From Cordylochernes scorpioides (Eukaryota > Arthropoda > Arachnida > Pseudoscorpiones > Chernetidae): a stretch of DNA of 64,000 bases. Location: positions 141,443,282 through 141,507,281 of the forward strand of contig CP092865.1 of assembly GCA_030710605.1 (NCBI GenBank). Reading direction: 5' to 3'. The translations under genes and the position numbers were made by a program. Shown in pieces: positions 1 through 11,928 of the stretch. How positions within the stretch are numbered: the stretch's first letter is position 1; each line of letters opens with the position of its first letter. The notes beneath the pieces were generated by a model. The model worked only from the letters and a program-made list of their open reading frames with translations, did not search any database and had not been told where the DNA came from.

Positions 1-305
1 ATGTCTGATGGGATACCTTGCAAATTGAAATGCACGTGTATCGTGGATATGCACGTTAAATTTAAATATAAATATTATTTCAAACTAGTTGGATTATTGT
101 TTATTAAATCCTGTAGAAGGGCGTATGTGCCCGAAAGCTCGAATATATTTGTTTTAATAAAGAAACGCAGCCCTTGATGCTTTGTTTTATTCATATATAT
201 TCTTAGATATATAAACATTTTATAAAAAGATAAGTTAATAAATAAATACTTAGTTCAGTTGCATTCTGCGTGATCAAATAGGCACAAAGAACAACATAAA
301 CAACA
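1..305 (+). repeat. 5' LTR of Gypsy-1 (left edge unresolved)
   Basis: Bases about 199-305 match the 3' LTR copy (4545-4686 plus 8369-8382), starting at ATTCTTAGATATATA and ending in CAACA directly before a primer-binding site. Bases 1-198 have no match in that shorter 3' LTR, so either the 3' LTR has an internal deletion or the left part of this LTR is rearranged. An AATAAA signal lies at 156-161. The outer boundary is not visible; it may lie outside the window. Confidence 0.6.
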
Positions 306-317
306 TGGTGGCAGCGG
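306..317 (+). other. Primer-binding site of Gypsy-1
   Basis: TGGTGGCAGCGG starts right after the LTR end CAACA, where the minus-strand primer tRNA pairs in Ty3/Gypsy elements. The primer tRNA is not identified here. Confidence 0.6.
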
Positions 318-378
318 AAAAATGAGTACTTTTTCAAATAAATATATTTTTAACAAATATTAGTGAAAAAAAGAAAAC

Positions 379-3300
379 ATGGACTTTGTTAGGCCTAGTG
401 AACTCGCCTTGCACGGAAATGTAGCGGAAAATTGGCGAAGGTTCAAACAGCGATTAATGCTTTATCTTGAAGCAACACAGAAAAAGCCACAAAGCCTGAT
501 AAACTGAAAGTTGCCATTTTATTAAATTTTATTGGCGAAGAAGCCTTGGAAGTTTTCAACACATTTCATTTAAAAGAAGATGAAGCAGAAATTTTCGATC
601 TTGTAATAAACAAATTTGATTATTTTTGCGAGCCTAAAAAGAACGTCATTTTTGAAAGATTCAAATTTTTTTCAGCGACCCAGAAGGATGGTGAATCCAT
701 CGAAAGTTTTATAACAGAACTAAAAGTATTATCCACATCATGTGAATTTGAATCACAAAAGGAAAGTTTAATTAGGGATCGCATTGTGTATGGAATACAA
801 GACAAGGCTTTGCAGGAACGCCTCTTAAGAGAACCCAATTTAACTCTTCTCAAAGCCATTGAAATGTGCAAAACATCTACTTATATATTTGCCTTATTCT
901 GTCTGTTTGTTTGTCTGTTTGTCTGTTTATCTGTTTGTCTGTTTGTCTGAAGCTCACGGATAGAATGCGCGCTCATTGGCTGCAAGGGATCACGTGTCCT
1001 CCCTGCCCCCCTCTAGACAACCCTGTTATTCAAAAACCATACATCCAATCGCCATGAAATTCTGGGATATTATTAGGTATATCCCCGGAAAGGTTTTCGA
1101 AAAATAATTTCTTGAATATCTTGAATATCCTTAGAGTTATTTGCAGAATTGTAGATATAACTCGCAAGCAGCGCCGCCAGACGGTGATAGGCTTAACTTG
1201 CTGCTCCACCCCTGTTGACCTTGGGTCGTCGTGTGAGTCACAGCATGATGCAACAAAAAACACTCTCTCTGGGGATTGCCTCTGTAAGTTTGCCTCTCTA
1301 GACAACCCTGTTATCAGCTGTGTGATACATCCACCTGTCTATACAGACCACCCTGTTAATAGCGACCACCCAAGTCAACGTTTTTAAAATATATTCGCAC
1401 TCGGGTAAACCCCGGGCGTTGCCCGGGCCATTCGTCTAGTATGAAATAAGCAAGCAACAGATCAAGATCATGCAGAACAACCAGAACATCTGTCAAATAA
1501 GAAAATATGAAAAGAAACACAGTCCAAAACAAAATCAAGAATCTGAAAAAGAATTCAAATGCCAAAGGTGTGGGAAGTCTCACAGAGCAAAAAATTTTCC
1601 TGCATGGGGTAAAAGATGCTCCAAATGCAAAAATATGAATCATTTTGCAGCTTTCTGTAAAAGTTCAGCTATCAGAAGTCTGAATGATGAAAAAGAAGAA
1701 ACTGTATGGTCAATACATGAAGCAAAAGTAGTCCATACTTTAGAATGGAAAAAATCCATCATAGTGAATGGAAAGGAAATATGTTTCACAAGTTGGACTC
1801 TGGAGCAGAAGTAAATGTTTTGCCATACACATTCACCAGACAAATGGAAGGTTTGGAAATATTTCTGACTAACCGAAAGCTAACATCATATACAGGACAT
1901 GAAATCAAGATAAAAGGAATTGCCACACTAAATTGCAAAACTAAAAATAAGACGGAAAATCTAGAATTTTTCATTGCTGATGGATACTATCAACCAATTT
2001 TAGGAATAGAAGCTATTGAAAAGCTTTCACTAATTAAGAAATGTGATGCTGTCCAAATACAGCAGAACAATCCAGCAAAAGAAATTTTGAACAGGCACAA
2101 AAATATATTTGAAGGCATAGGAAGACTGCCAATTGAACACAAGATTAGACTAAATGCTCCAAGCAGAAAAATTCCTTTTTCCATTAGAGAAAAAGTTAAA
2201 GCAGAATTGGAACGGATGGAAAAACTTGACATTATTGAAAAAGTTGAAGAACCAAGCGAATGGACACACCCTATTGTAGTGGTACAAAAACCTTCTGGGG
2301 ATGTCAGAATTTGCATGGACCCCAGGGAACTGAACAAATATGTTCAGAGAGAGCACTATATTCTGCCAACAGCTGAAACAATATTTTCTGAACTGAAAGG
2401 TGCTACAGTTTTCTCTGTATTTGATGCATCATCAGCTTTCTGGCAAGTCCCATTAGACAAAGAAATCACCAACCTGTGCACCATTGAGACTCCCTTTGGA
2501 AGATTCCGGTTCAAGCGACTTCCCTATGGATTGAACAGTGCATAGGAGGTATTCCAGCGATGCATAAACAATATTCTTTCAGGTCTCCAGGGAACTGCTT
2601 GCTATATGGATGACATCTTGATCTACGGAAGCACAATGGAAGAGCACAACCGAAACCTTGAAACAGTTCTTCGAAGGTTGGAAGAAAATAATGTCAAGCT
2701 CAATGCCAAGAAGCAGCAGATAGCTGTCGACAAAGTAAATTTCTTAGGCCATATAATCAGTCGAGATGGAATAGCCATTCAAGCTTCAAGAGCAGAGGCA
2801 ATACAAAAGTTGAAAAGACCTGAGAACAAGACTGAAGTTCAAAGATTCTTAGGTATGGTAACGTACCTTGGCAAATTCATTCCTAATCTTTCTGACAAGA
2901 CTGCACCTCTAAGGAAATTGATAAGCAACAAGAGTGAATGGAAATTTGGAGGCGAAGAAAATTATTGTTTTAAAAAACTCAAGGATATGGTTTCGAATGC
3001 TCCAATATTGACATTTTTTGACCCAACCAAGCCAATCACCATTTCATCTTATGCAAGCCAATATGGTATTGGTACAGTGCTCATGCAAGGGGGACATGCA
3101 ATTGAGTATGCGTCCTTCAGCCTGAATGCAACTCAAAGAAAATACGCACAGATAGAGAAAGAACTTTTGGCTATAGTCTTTGGATGTGAACGCTTCCAGT
3201 ACTATATTTGGGGAAATGATGTTATTGTGGAAACTGACCACCTACCTCTCCTGAGTATTGTTAAGAAACCTTTAGAAAAGCTTTCCCCAAGACTGCAAAG

Positions 3301-4504
3301 AATGGTCTTACGTCTCATGAGATTTCAAATATCTTTGAAGTTTACACCAGGGAAAAACATGTTTGTAGATGACCATCTGTCTAGAGATCCATTAAAAGAT
3401 GAGGTGGACACAAGCTATTTAGAAGGTCAAACTGAATCAGTGCACATGTTGCTGGTTACCACAGATGAAAAAATAAAGAGACTACAAAAGGAAACTCATG
3501 GGGATCAAACCTTGATACAACTAATAGAGTATGCGAATAATGGATGGCCGAAATATAAAACTAAGGTCTGTGATGAAGCAAAACCCTACTGGCAATTTCA
3601 AGATGAAATTCATGTGAGTGACGGAATTGCTTACAAAGGAAATTGCATCATGGTGCCATCGACTCTTCGAAAAGAAATCCTGCAGGTTGTTCATGCATCA
3701 CACCAGGGCATAGCAGCTTCCAAAGAAAAAGCAAGATCTGAATTTTACTGGCCAGGCATGATAACACAAGTAGAAAATGAAGTGGAAAGGTGCAGAACAT
3801 GTCAGGAATATTCAAGAAAGAATCCTGAGGAATCAAGAATAGCTCATGAAATCCCTGAATTTCCATGGGAAAAAATTGCTGTAGATTTCATGGAGGTGAG
3901 TGGAACCAGTTCCATCTTGGTTGTCGATTACCACTCAAAGTTTGTTGAAATCCGGAAATTATCAAGCAAAAGAGAAATGACCCAAATGCTTATGGGAAGA
4001 TCTTCAGCCACCCGACAACAGTTGAAACCACTGTTTGACACAACAAAGAATTACCAAAAATTGAGAGACCATCAACAAAAGTATGCAGGAAGTCCAAAGA
4101 GAAGTTTGAGACCTTTGGAAGTAGGAGACAACATCATGTTGCAGGAAAGGCATAGAAAATGGGTTCCGGCAACAGTGACCGCAAAGCATGAAACTCCACG
4201 CTCATATATGGTGAAAACACCAAGTGGGTCTGAATACCGCAGGAACAGGTCTCACCTTAGACCGAGAAAGTTCAGTGCAGAAGATTCTGCCCCAACAATT
4301 CAAAGTCCAAGCATTCCTGGATCTCAAGCAGGGATAGCCATGGATGACAACATACAAGATCATGGAAGACCCACTTCCGAAAACAGAAGAGCATATGATC
4401 CAAGGGAGGACGTTGCCAAGAAAGGTGAAGTATCATCTACTTCTCCTAGTGTGCGAACCCGCAGTGGTAGAACAGTGAGAAAACCTTTGCGTTATAGAGA
4501 CTAG
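379..4504 (+). pseudogene. Gypsy-1 gag-pol, broken
   Basis: This is a Ty3/Gypsy polyprotein with Gag, zinc knuckles, protease, RT, RNase H and integrase remnants. Visible motifs are paired CxxC/CCHC knuckles (about 1558-1668), protease LDSGAEV (about 1793), RT LPYGLNSA (about 2517) with YMDD (about 2603), RNase H ending in the TDHLPL segment (about 3233), and integrase HHCC with HASHQG (about 3690) and CRTCQE (about 3792). Breaks: a frameshift near 480-500, a Helitron at 876-1439, a frameshift near 1785, an in-frame TAG at 2543-2545, and an in-frame deletion near 3975 that removes the second Asp and the Glu of the integrase DDE triad. The TRSGR...KP tail resembles that of Gypsy-3, so the two are related families. 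ATG at 379 is the likely start because it opens the Gag frame that resembles Gypsy-3 Gag. It is not functional. Confidence 0.88.
876..1439 (+). mobile_element. Helitron-1, non-autonomous, 564 bp
   Basis: It begins TCTACTTATATATTTGCC, shared with Helitron-2 at 16376, followed by a TCTG/TTTG-rich tract. It ends CATTCGTCTAG. A hairpin, CCCGGGC-GTT-GCCCGGG (1411-1427), lies 12 bases before the terminus, matching the Helitron pattern of 5' TC, 3' hairpin and CTRR end. It sits between A (875) and T (1440), the Helitron target, with no duplication. It splits the Gag frame of Gypsy-1 just after a Cys-Lys-Thr run; the reading frame continues on the other side. It has no coding capacity. Confidence 0.85.
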
Positions 4505-4544
4505 GAGAACTGCAATCCTTTTTTATTTTTGTTTAAAGGAAACA

Positions 4545-4686
4545 TGTTATGATGGATCCGGCAACACGGCAGACTCGACTTGTAAACATTCTTAGATATA
4601 TAACCATGTTATAAAAAGATAAGTTAATAAATAAATACTCAGTTCAGTTGCATTCTTCGTGATCAAATAGGCACAAAGAACAACAT
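4545..4686 (+). repeat. 3' LTR of Gypsy-1, left part
   Basis: It starts TGTTATGATGG after the purine-rich AAAGGAAACA and runs to GAACAACAT, where BEL-1 begins. From about 4590 it matches the 5' LTR. The last bases, AACAT (4682-4686), recur at 8364-8368 as the target duplication of BEL-1. Confidence 0.75.
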
Positions 4687-5247
4687 TGTTGGAAATGACT
4701 CAGGAAGACGGCTCTAGATGGCGCGCGCAAAGGGATGCGCCACAGAGTGCGCCACAGAGTCCGTCCACGTGACTTTATGCGTCTATAAAAGATGGCGAAA
4801 AAGGTATGAGACGGGCGCGCGGGGAGAGTGAGAGTCTGCAGATTAGGAGCGCTCAAGTGAAGTATAAGGAGGATGAAGTCTGAAGCCTGATTCAGAGGTT
4901 CCTAGGAAGCCAGAAGATAAAGTGAAGTATAGAGAAGATAAAGTCTGAAATATAAGGAAGATAAAGTCTGAAGTATAGAGAAGATAAGGTCCACTGAAGC
5001 AAAAGAAGCTGAATCAAGCCTAATCTGATAGTTCGGGATTGATTAGATCAAAATTGGTTCATTTTATATCTCATTATAGCATTGTACAATAAAGCCTCAT
5101 TTATTTAAAAGCATCAAGCCCAGCTGATCATTTCCTCCATGATAACACCAGCCTATCGCTATATTGCAATAGTTAGAAAAAGGCTTATTTATATTATTCA
5201 TATACATATTATTTAAATTTCTAAATTTCTACTTCTTTTTATTCCCA
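4687..5247 (+). repeat. 5' LTR of BEL-1
   Basis: The 561-bp LTR runs from TGTTGGAAATGACTC to ATTCCCA. It carries a TATAAAA box at 4784-4790 and an AATAAA signal at 5088-5093, in the right order for promoter then polyadenylation. The middle contains short direct repeats built on GATAAAGTCTGAA. Confidence 0.85.
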
Positions 5248-5254
5248 AAATTTC

Positions 5255-5269
5255 TGGTGAGCGGGACGT
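5255..5269 (+). other. Primer-binding site of BEL-1
   Basis: TGGTGAGCGGGACGT lies 7 bases after the LTR end, the normal place for a primer-binding site. The primer tRNA is not identified. Confidence 0.55.
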
Positions 5270-5288
5270 AATAGGTTTGGTAGTAAAA

Positions 5289-5907
5289 TGGAGGAATTGA
5301 ACGAAATAAGAAAGCTGCAAGAGGTAAATTTACTGAGCAAGTCAATAATTTATATGCAGAGTTGAAAAAGACTTGCATTGATAAAAATAAGGTTTATGCA
5401 AAGTTTGATCAGCTTGAATGTTTGCATAATGAGCTTGTAGCTTTGAATGAACAGTATCAATTAATTCTGCTATCTCAAGAAGATATTTCTGATGAAGAAA
5501 TTGATAGAGAATTTGAAAATTGTGAAATCTACATACTGGAAAGATTTAATTTAGAGTATAAAATTAGCGTAATGCGTGAGCAGGAAAAAGATGCTCTTTC
5601 TACTAATGGTAAAAATGAAGTTGAATCTAAGGAAGCAAATATTACTAAAGATAAAGAAGCTATTGATACAGCTGATGATGAAACTGAATCCATTGATGAT
5701 ACTGAGGAAAGAGTTGCCAAAGTTCAAGCATCGAGGAAATTGGTGGAAGCAAGACCAACTGGAGATACAGAATTTAAGATAAAGGATAATTATAAAGAAA
5801 CAGAATCCAAAGATTTGAAATCCATAAATAAAACTGATTATGCAGAGAATAAGGACGATAAATACAACGAGGGAAAAGATCATGATAGAAATGAAGCGAA
5901 AATATAG
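5289..5907 (+). pseudogene. BEL-1 gag-like remnant
   Basis: An ATG at 5289 opens a short frame that stops near 5366. A frame shifted from it is open at 5362-5907 and encodes a charged, Lys/Glu/Asp-rich protein with coiled-coil-like stretches (for example FDQLECLHNELVALNEQYQ), as expected of a BEL Gag N-terminus. No zinc knuckle or protease is visible before RT starts, so a central deletion is likely. The Gag call rests mainly on position. Confidence 0.5.
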
Positions 5908-5936
5908 ATGAAGAACATTGTACAGAGTCAAAGAAC

Positions 5937-7594
5937 TTGGAAGAAGAGAAAAAGCTGGATGTGGAACAAGGAATGGATTCTAAGAGCACTGAAGAAGTGA
6001 AGCAGATAGATGTAGAACAAGGTACTGATTCAAAGGTGGCAGAAGAAAAGCTAGATGCAGAACAAGGTACTGATTCAAAGATGGAAGAAAAAATCACTGA
6101 TCCAAAGGATTGGTTGAATGAAGGGTTTATCGGAAGAATTAATGAAAATCTACCTGAGGTGGAAGGATGCTATTTTGCTCATCGCCCTGTATTTGGAAGT
6201 GAATCCAAAGCGACCCCCATACGGCCAGTATTTGACGCATCCTGTCAAGGACACAACGGACTCTCCTTGAAACGGTATTTAAAAAAGATACCCAATATAC
6301 TGCAAAGAATCCCTGAAATAAGGAAAAAAATTCGGGAAAATAAGTTTGGAGTTTTGGTAGACATAAGAAGATATTTCAAAATGATAGCCATTAAGGAGAA
6401 TTATCGAGACTACCTCAGATTTCTTTGGAAGAAGAGGATGGATAACGGATGGCTTTTCGGCATAAAAAACTTGGTCTCGACCTGAATTGTAGTCCAGTTT
6501 TGCAGAGTGCCGTGGTTGAGTGTCATCTTCAAACGATAAAGGGTTCTCTAGAAAGGATGGCAGGTATGTTGGCTCAATCCTTCTATACGGATGATTGTGT
6601 TGCCTCTCTGGAAACAAAGCAAGAGGTCGAAGAGTTTCTAAGGTCTGCCACCGAGATTATGGAAAGAGCGAAAATGAGCTCAAGAAGGTAGGATTTAAGG
6701 ATGGGATGTGATACACCATAGCCTGAAAGTATGGCTCGTGAGTTTCATACTTGGTGTGATCAGATGAGATTCATTGATTTAATGGGGATACCCCCCCCCC
6801 CCCCCCCCAGATAGATGTGGAATGATATTATGTTCCCCACGGAAAATCACATCTTTTGTGACGCCAGTCAAGTGGCTTATGGGGCAGTCGCCTATTTAAG
6901 GAGTGAAGTGGATGGAAGATGTAATACAACTTTGATATGGAGTAAAGCAAGATTGGCGCCAATAAGAAGGATTACAATCCCTCGACTGGAATTGATGGCC
7001 AGGATACTCTGGGATCTAGATTGGCCGACTCTATTCACACTGCTCTGAAAGGAAAATGTAAAATAACTCTTTGGTCTGATTCTTCTACGGCCTTGAGCTG
7101 GATGGAGAGAGATATTGAATGGCGGGTTTTCGTAAGAAACAGAGTTAAAGAAATTCAATCTACTACCAATTTGAACGATTGGAGGTTCATACCAGGACAC
7201 TTGAACCCAGCTGATATTTTGTCTCGAGGATGCTCTCCATGCCAGTTTGTGCGAAGTAGATGGTGGGAGGGCCCCGGGTGGTTTAAAGAACCTAAAAAAA
7301 TCATGGCCTAAATCGGAGCCCACGATAGATCAGCAGGAAATCTGTTCTGCGGAGAAGATTGTGAATACAAATATTAATTTGAACGTAGATTGTAAGGATT
7401 GGTTGTCGACAAGATCTGACTATCCGCCCAACTTCAGAATGTCTTATGTTGTGAGATCAATGCGGAGAGACCAATCGAATAAGTTTGTTCTAAATCCAAA
7501 ATTTGACATATTGAAGAGAGAGCAAGAGACTTTGCCCAGGAGTTACAAAAGCAGGAATGGGAGAGAGAGCAAATTGCCTGACAGATATAGCTCA
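5937..7594 (+). pseudogene. BEL-1 pol (RT-RNase H) remnant
   Basis: The pieces lie in different frames. 5937-6485 has the BEL RT signature RPVFDAS, then DIRRYFKMIAI (DIR holds the first catalytic Asp) and DYLRFLW. 6486-6691 has SFYTDDCVAS, the second catalytic motif. 6815-7048 is the RNase H start (FCDASQVAYGA, RITIPRLELM). 7049-7311 has WSDSSTALSWM and the BEL PGHLNPADILSRG segment with a WWEGP run. 7312-7594 is weakly recognisable C-terminal sequence. Frameshifts fall near 6486, 6700-6810 (with an 18-base C run) and 7030. Protease and integrase are missing. Confidence 0.8.
6791..6808 (+). repeat. Homopolymer C18
   Basis: Eighteen consecutive C bases lie in the pol remnant of BEL-1, between the RT and RNase H pieces. 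Length in the assembly may be unreliable. Confidence 0.9.
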
Positions 7595-7680
7595 TAAATT
7601 GTGTAAATATTTCATGTTAAGTGTAAATATTTGTCGAAGATTTAATTTTGACTATTTCTTTGTCAAAATTGGTGGGAGTA

Positions 7681-8358
7681 TGTTGGAAATGACTCAGGAA
7701 GACGGATCTAGATGGCGCGCGCAAAGGGATGCGCCACAGAGTGCGCCACAGAGTCCGTCCACGTGACTTTATGCGTCTATAAAAGATGGCGAAAAAGGTA
7801 TGAGACGGGCGCGCGGGGAGAGTGAGAGTCTGCAGATTAGGAGAGCTCAAGTGAAGTATAAGGACGATAAAGTCTGAAGCCTGATTCAGAGGTTCCTAGG
7901 AAGCCAGAAGATAAAGTGAAGTATAAGGAAGATAAAGTCTGAAGTCTGATTCAGAGGTTCCTAGGAAGCGCGCCAGAAGATAAAGTCTGAAGTATAGAGA
8001 AGATAAAGTCTGAAATATAAGTAAGATAAAGTCTGAAGTATAGAGAAGATAAAGTCTGAAATATAAGTAAGATAAAGTCTGAAGTATAGAGAAGATAAGG
8101 TTCACTGAAGCAAAAGAAGCTGAATCAAGCCTAATCTGATAGTTCGGAATTGATTAGATCAAAATTGGTTCATTTTATATCTCATTATAGCATTGTACAA
8201 TAAAGCCTCATTAATTTAAAAGCATCAAGCCCAGCTGATCATATCCTCCAGGATAACACCAGCCTATCGCTATATTGCAATAGTTAGAAAAAGGCTTATT
8301 TAAATTATTCATATACCTATTATTTAAATTTCTAAATTTCTACTTCTATTTATTCCGA
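7681..8358 (+). repeat. 3' LTR of BEL-1
   Basis: The 678-bp LTR matches 4687-5247 and is 117 bp longer. The extra length comes from additional GATAAAGTCTGAA(A/G)TATA repeats (about 7915-8095). TATAAAA is at 7778-7784 and AATAAA at 8199-8204. The final CCCA of the 5' copy is CCGA here, followed by a run of A. Confidence 0.85.
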
Positions 8359-8368
8359 AAAAAAACAT

Positions 8369-8382
8369 AAACAAAAACAACA
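8369..8382 (+). repeat. 3' LTR of Gypsy-1, right end
   Basis: After the second AACAT copy the sequence AAACAAAAACAACA matches the end of the Gypsy-1 5' LTR (AAACAACA before the primer-binding site) with 6 extra bases. Satellite starts directly after it. Confidence 0.65.
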
Positions 8383-11300
8383 AATAGTAGAAGCTGAAAT
8401 AGTTAAATGTGTATAAAACCTTTATATAAATAGCTTTAATATCACTAAAAATTGCATTATCGTCGTGAGTAATCAATTGATAGTAGAAGCTTAAATAGTT
8501 GAATGCATATAAAACCTTTATATAAAAAGTTTTAATATCACTAAAAGTTGCATTGCCATCGTGAGTAAGCAATTGATAGTAGAAGCTGAAATAGTTGAAT
8601 GTATATGACGCCTTTATATAAAAGATTTTAATATCACTAAAAATTACATTGTCATCGTTAGTAATCAATTGATAGTAGAAGCTGGAATAGTTATATATGT
8701 GTATAAAACCTTTATATAAATAGCTTTAATATCACTAAAAATTGCATTATCATAGTGAGTAATCAATTGATAGTAGAAGCTGAAATAGTTGAAGGCATAT
8801 AAAACCTTTATATAAAAAGTTTTAATATCACTAAAAATTGCATTGTCATCGTTTGTTTAATGTGTATAAAACCATTAGATCAAAGCTTTAATATCACTAA
8901 AGGTTGCATTGCCATCGTGAGTATTCAATTGTAGTAGAAGCTGAGATAGTTGAATGTATTCAAAACCTTTAGATCAAAACTTTACTATCACTAAAAGTTG
9001 CATTGCCATCGTGAGTAACCAATTGATAGTAGAAGCTGAAATAGTTAAATGTATACAAAACCTTTAGATCAAAGCTTTGATATCTCTAAAGGTTGCATCG
9101 CCATAGTTAGTAATCAATTGATTGTAGAAGCTGAAATAGTTGAATGTATATAAAACCTTTATATAAAGAGTTTTTAAATAACTAAAAATTGCATTGTCTT
9201 CGTTAGTAATCAATTGATAGTAGAAGCTGAAATAGTTAAATGTATATAAAACCTTTAGATCAAAGCTTTAATATCACTAAAAGTTGCAATGCCATCGTGA
9301 GTAATCAATTGATAGTAGAAGCAGAAATAGTTGAATGTATATAAAACCTTTATATAAAAAGCTTTAATATCACTAAAAATTGCATTGTCATCGTGAGTAA
9401 TCAATTGATAGTAGAAGCTGAAATATTTAATGTGTATAAAACCTTTATATAAAAAGCTTTAATATCACTAAAAATTGCATTGTATTCGTGAGTAATCAAT
9501 TGATAGTAGAAGCTGAAATAGTTGAATGTGTATAATACCTTTAGATCAAAGCTTTATTTTCACAAAAAGTTGCATTGCCATCGTGAGTAATCAATTGATA
9601 GTAGAAGCTGAAATAGTTAAATGTAAATAAAAACTTTATATAAAAAGCTTTAATATCACTAAAAATTACATTGTCATCGTTAGTAATCAATTGATAGTAG
9701 AAGCTGAAATAGTTGAATGTGTATAAAACATTTAGATCAAAGCTTCAATATCACTAAGAGTTGCTTTGCCATCGTTAGTAATCAATTGATAGTAGAAGCT
9801 GAAATAGTTGAATGTATTCAAAACCTTTTGATCAAAGCTTTAATATCAATAAAAGTTGCATTGCCATCGTGAGTAATCAATTGATAGTAGAAGCTGAAAT
9901 AGTTAAATGTATAAAAAACCTTAGATCAAAGCTTTAATATCACTAAAAGTTGCATTGCCAACGTGAGTAATCAATTGATAGTAGAAGCTGAAATAGTTAA
10001 ATATATATAAAACCTTTATATAAAAAGCTTTTATATCAATAAAAATTGCATTGTCATCGTTTGTTTAATGTATATAAAACCATTAGATCAAAGCTTTAAT
10101 ATCACTAAAGGTTGCATTGCCATCGTGAGTATTCAATTGTAGTAGAAGCTGAAATAGTTGAATGTATTCAAAACCTTTAGATCAAAACTTTACTATCACT
10201 AAAAGTTGCATTGCCATCGTGAGTAACCAATTGATAGTAGAAGCTGAAATAGTTAAATGTATACAAAACCTTTAGATCAAAGCTTTGATATCTCTAAAGG
10301 TTGCATCGCCATAGTTAGTAATCAATTGATTGTAGAAGCTGAAATAGTTGAATGTATATAAAACCTTTATATAAAGAGTTTTTAAATAACTAAAAATTGC
10401 ATTGTCTTCGTTAGTAATCAATTGATAGTAGAAGCTGAAATAGTTAAATGTATATAAAACCTTTAGATCAAAGCTTTAATATCACTAAAAGTTGCAATGC
10501 CATCGTGAGTAATCAATTGATAGTAGAAGCAGAAATAGTTGAATGTATATAAAACCTTTATATAAAAAGCTTTAATATCACTAAAAATTGCATTGTCATC
10601 GTGAGTAATCAATTGATAGTAGAAGCTGAAATATTTAATGTGTATAAAACCTTTATATAAAAAGCTTTAATATCACTAAAAATTGCATTGTATTCGTGAG
10701 TAATCAATTGATAGTAGAAGCTGAAATAGTTGAATGTGTATAATACCTTTAGATCAAAGCTTTATTTTCACAAAAAGTTGCATTGCCATCGTGAGTAATC
10801 AATTGATAGTAGAAGCTGAAATAGTTAAATGTATATAAAAACTTTATATAAAAAGCTTTAATATCACTAAAAATTACATTGTCATCGTTAGTAATCAATT
10901 GATAGTAGAAGCTGAAATAGTTGAATGTTTATAAAACATTTAGATCAAAGCTTCAATATCACTAAGAGTTGCTTTGCCATCGTTAGTAATCAATTGATAG
11001 TAGAAGCTGAAATAGTTGAATGTATTCAAAACCTTTAGATCAAAGCTTTAATATCAATAAAAGTTGCATTGCCATCGTGAGTAATCAATTGATAGTAGAA
11101 GCTGAAATAGTTAAATGTATAAAAAACCTTAGATCAAAGCTTTAATATCACTAAAAGTTGCATTGCCAACGTGAGTAATCAATTGATAGTAGAAGCTGAA
11201 ATAGTTAAATATATATAAAACCTTTATATAAAAAGCTTTAATATCAATAAAAGTTGCATTGCCATCATGAGTAATCAATTGATAGTAGAAGCTGAAATAG

Positions 11301-11690
11301 TTAAATGTATACAAAACCTTTAGATCAAAGCTTTAATATCACTAAAAGTTGCATTGCAATCGTGAGTAATCAATTGATAGTAGAAGCTGAAATAGTTAAA
11401 TATATATAAAACCTTTATATAAAAAGCTTTAATATCACTAAAAATTGCATTGCCATCGTGAGTAATCAATTGATAGTAGAAGCTGAAATAGTTGAATGTA
11501 TTCAAAACCTTTAGATCAAAGCTTTATTATCACTAAAAGTTGCATTGCCATCGTGAGTACTCAATTGATAGTAGAAGCTGAAATAGTTAAATGTATATAA
11601 AACCTTTATATAAAAAGCTTTAATATCACTAAAAATTGCATTGTAATCGTGAGTAATCAATTGATAGTAGAAGCTGAAATAGTTAAATGT
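8383..11690 (+). repeat. 95/96-bp satellite array, block 1
   Basis: About 34 head-to-tail monomers, each with GTAGAAGCTGAAATAGTT, an AAAGCTTTAATATCACTAAAA segment and GTGAGTAATCAATTGATA. Two types alternate: TTATATAAAAAGC (96 bp) and TTAGATCAAAGC (95 bp). Palindromic cores AAAGCTTT and TCAATTGA recur in each. A 1,208-bp sub-block starting at 8851 is repeated from 10059. Frames that look open on the minus strand follow from the 32-codon period and are not evidence of genes. Confidence 0.93.
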
Positions 11691-11928
11691 TTCTTATAAA
11701 TGACTGCGGCGTATAATTATAAAGCTATACAACCAGTTTAACCGCATAAGTTTCTTTTTATTTATGAAAAATCATTTTTAATTTCAAAGAGAAATAATTT
11801 AATACTTCTAACTTTTTGGATGACGTATGAAAAGGTTGAATATATGAAGAGTGATGGTCTATATATGAATGGATGACGTATGGAGGGTGAAAAATATGAA
11901 GAGTAATGGCGAACGGAAAAATAAAAGT

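Larger units (their letters stand above)
4687..8363 (+). mobile_element. BEL/Pao element BEL-1 nested in Gypsy-1 3' LTR
   Basis: Direct LTRs (4687-5247 and 7681-8358) flank degraded BEL/Pao coding sequence. The element is flanked by AACAT (4682-4686 and 8364-8368), and the missing end of the Gypsy-1 LTR resumes right after it, so insertion into that LTR is well supported. A purine-rich GGTGGGAGTA precedes the 3' LTR. At about 3.7 kb it is short for the family; no integrase is visible. Confidence 0.85.

Noticed and set aside
8383-11690. CRISPR-like array
   Set aside because: Repeats are 95/96 bp and contiguous with no unique spacers, in a eukaryotic setting without cas genes.
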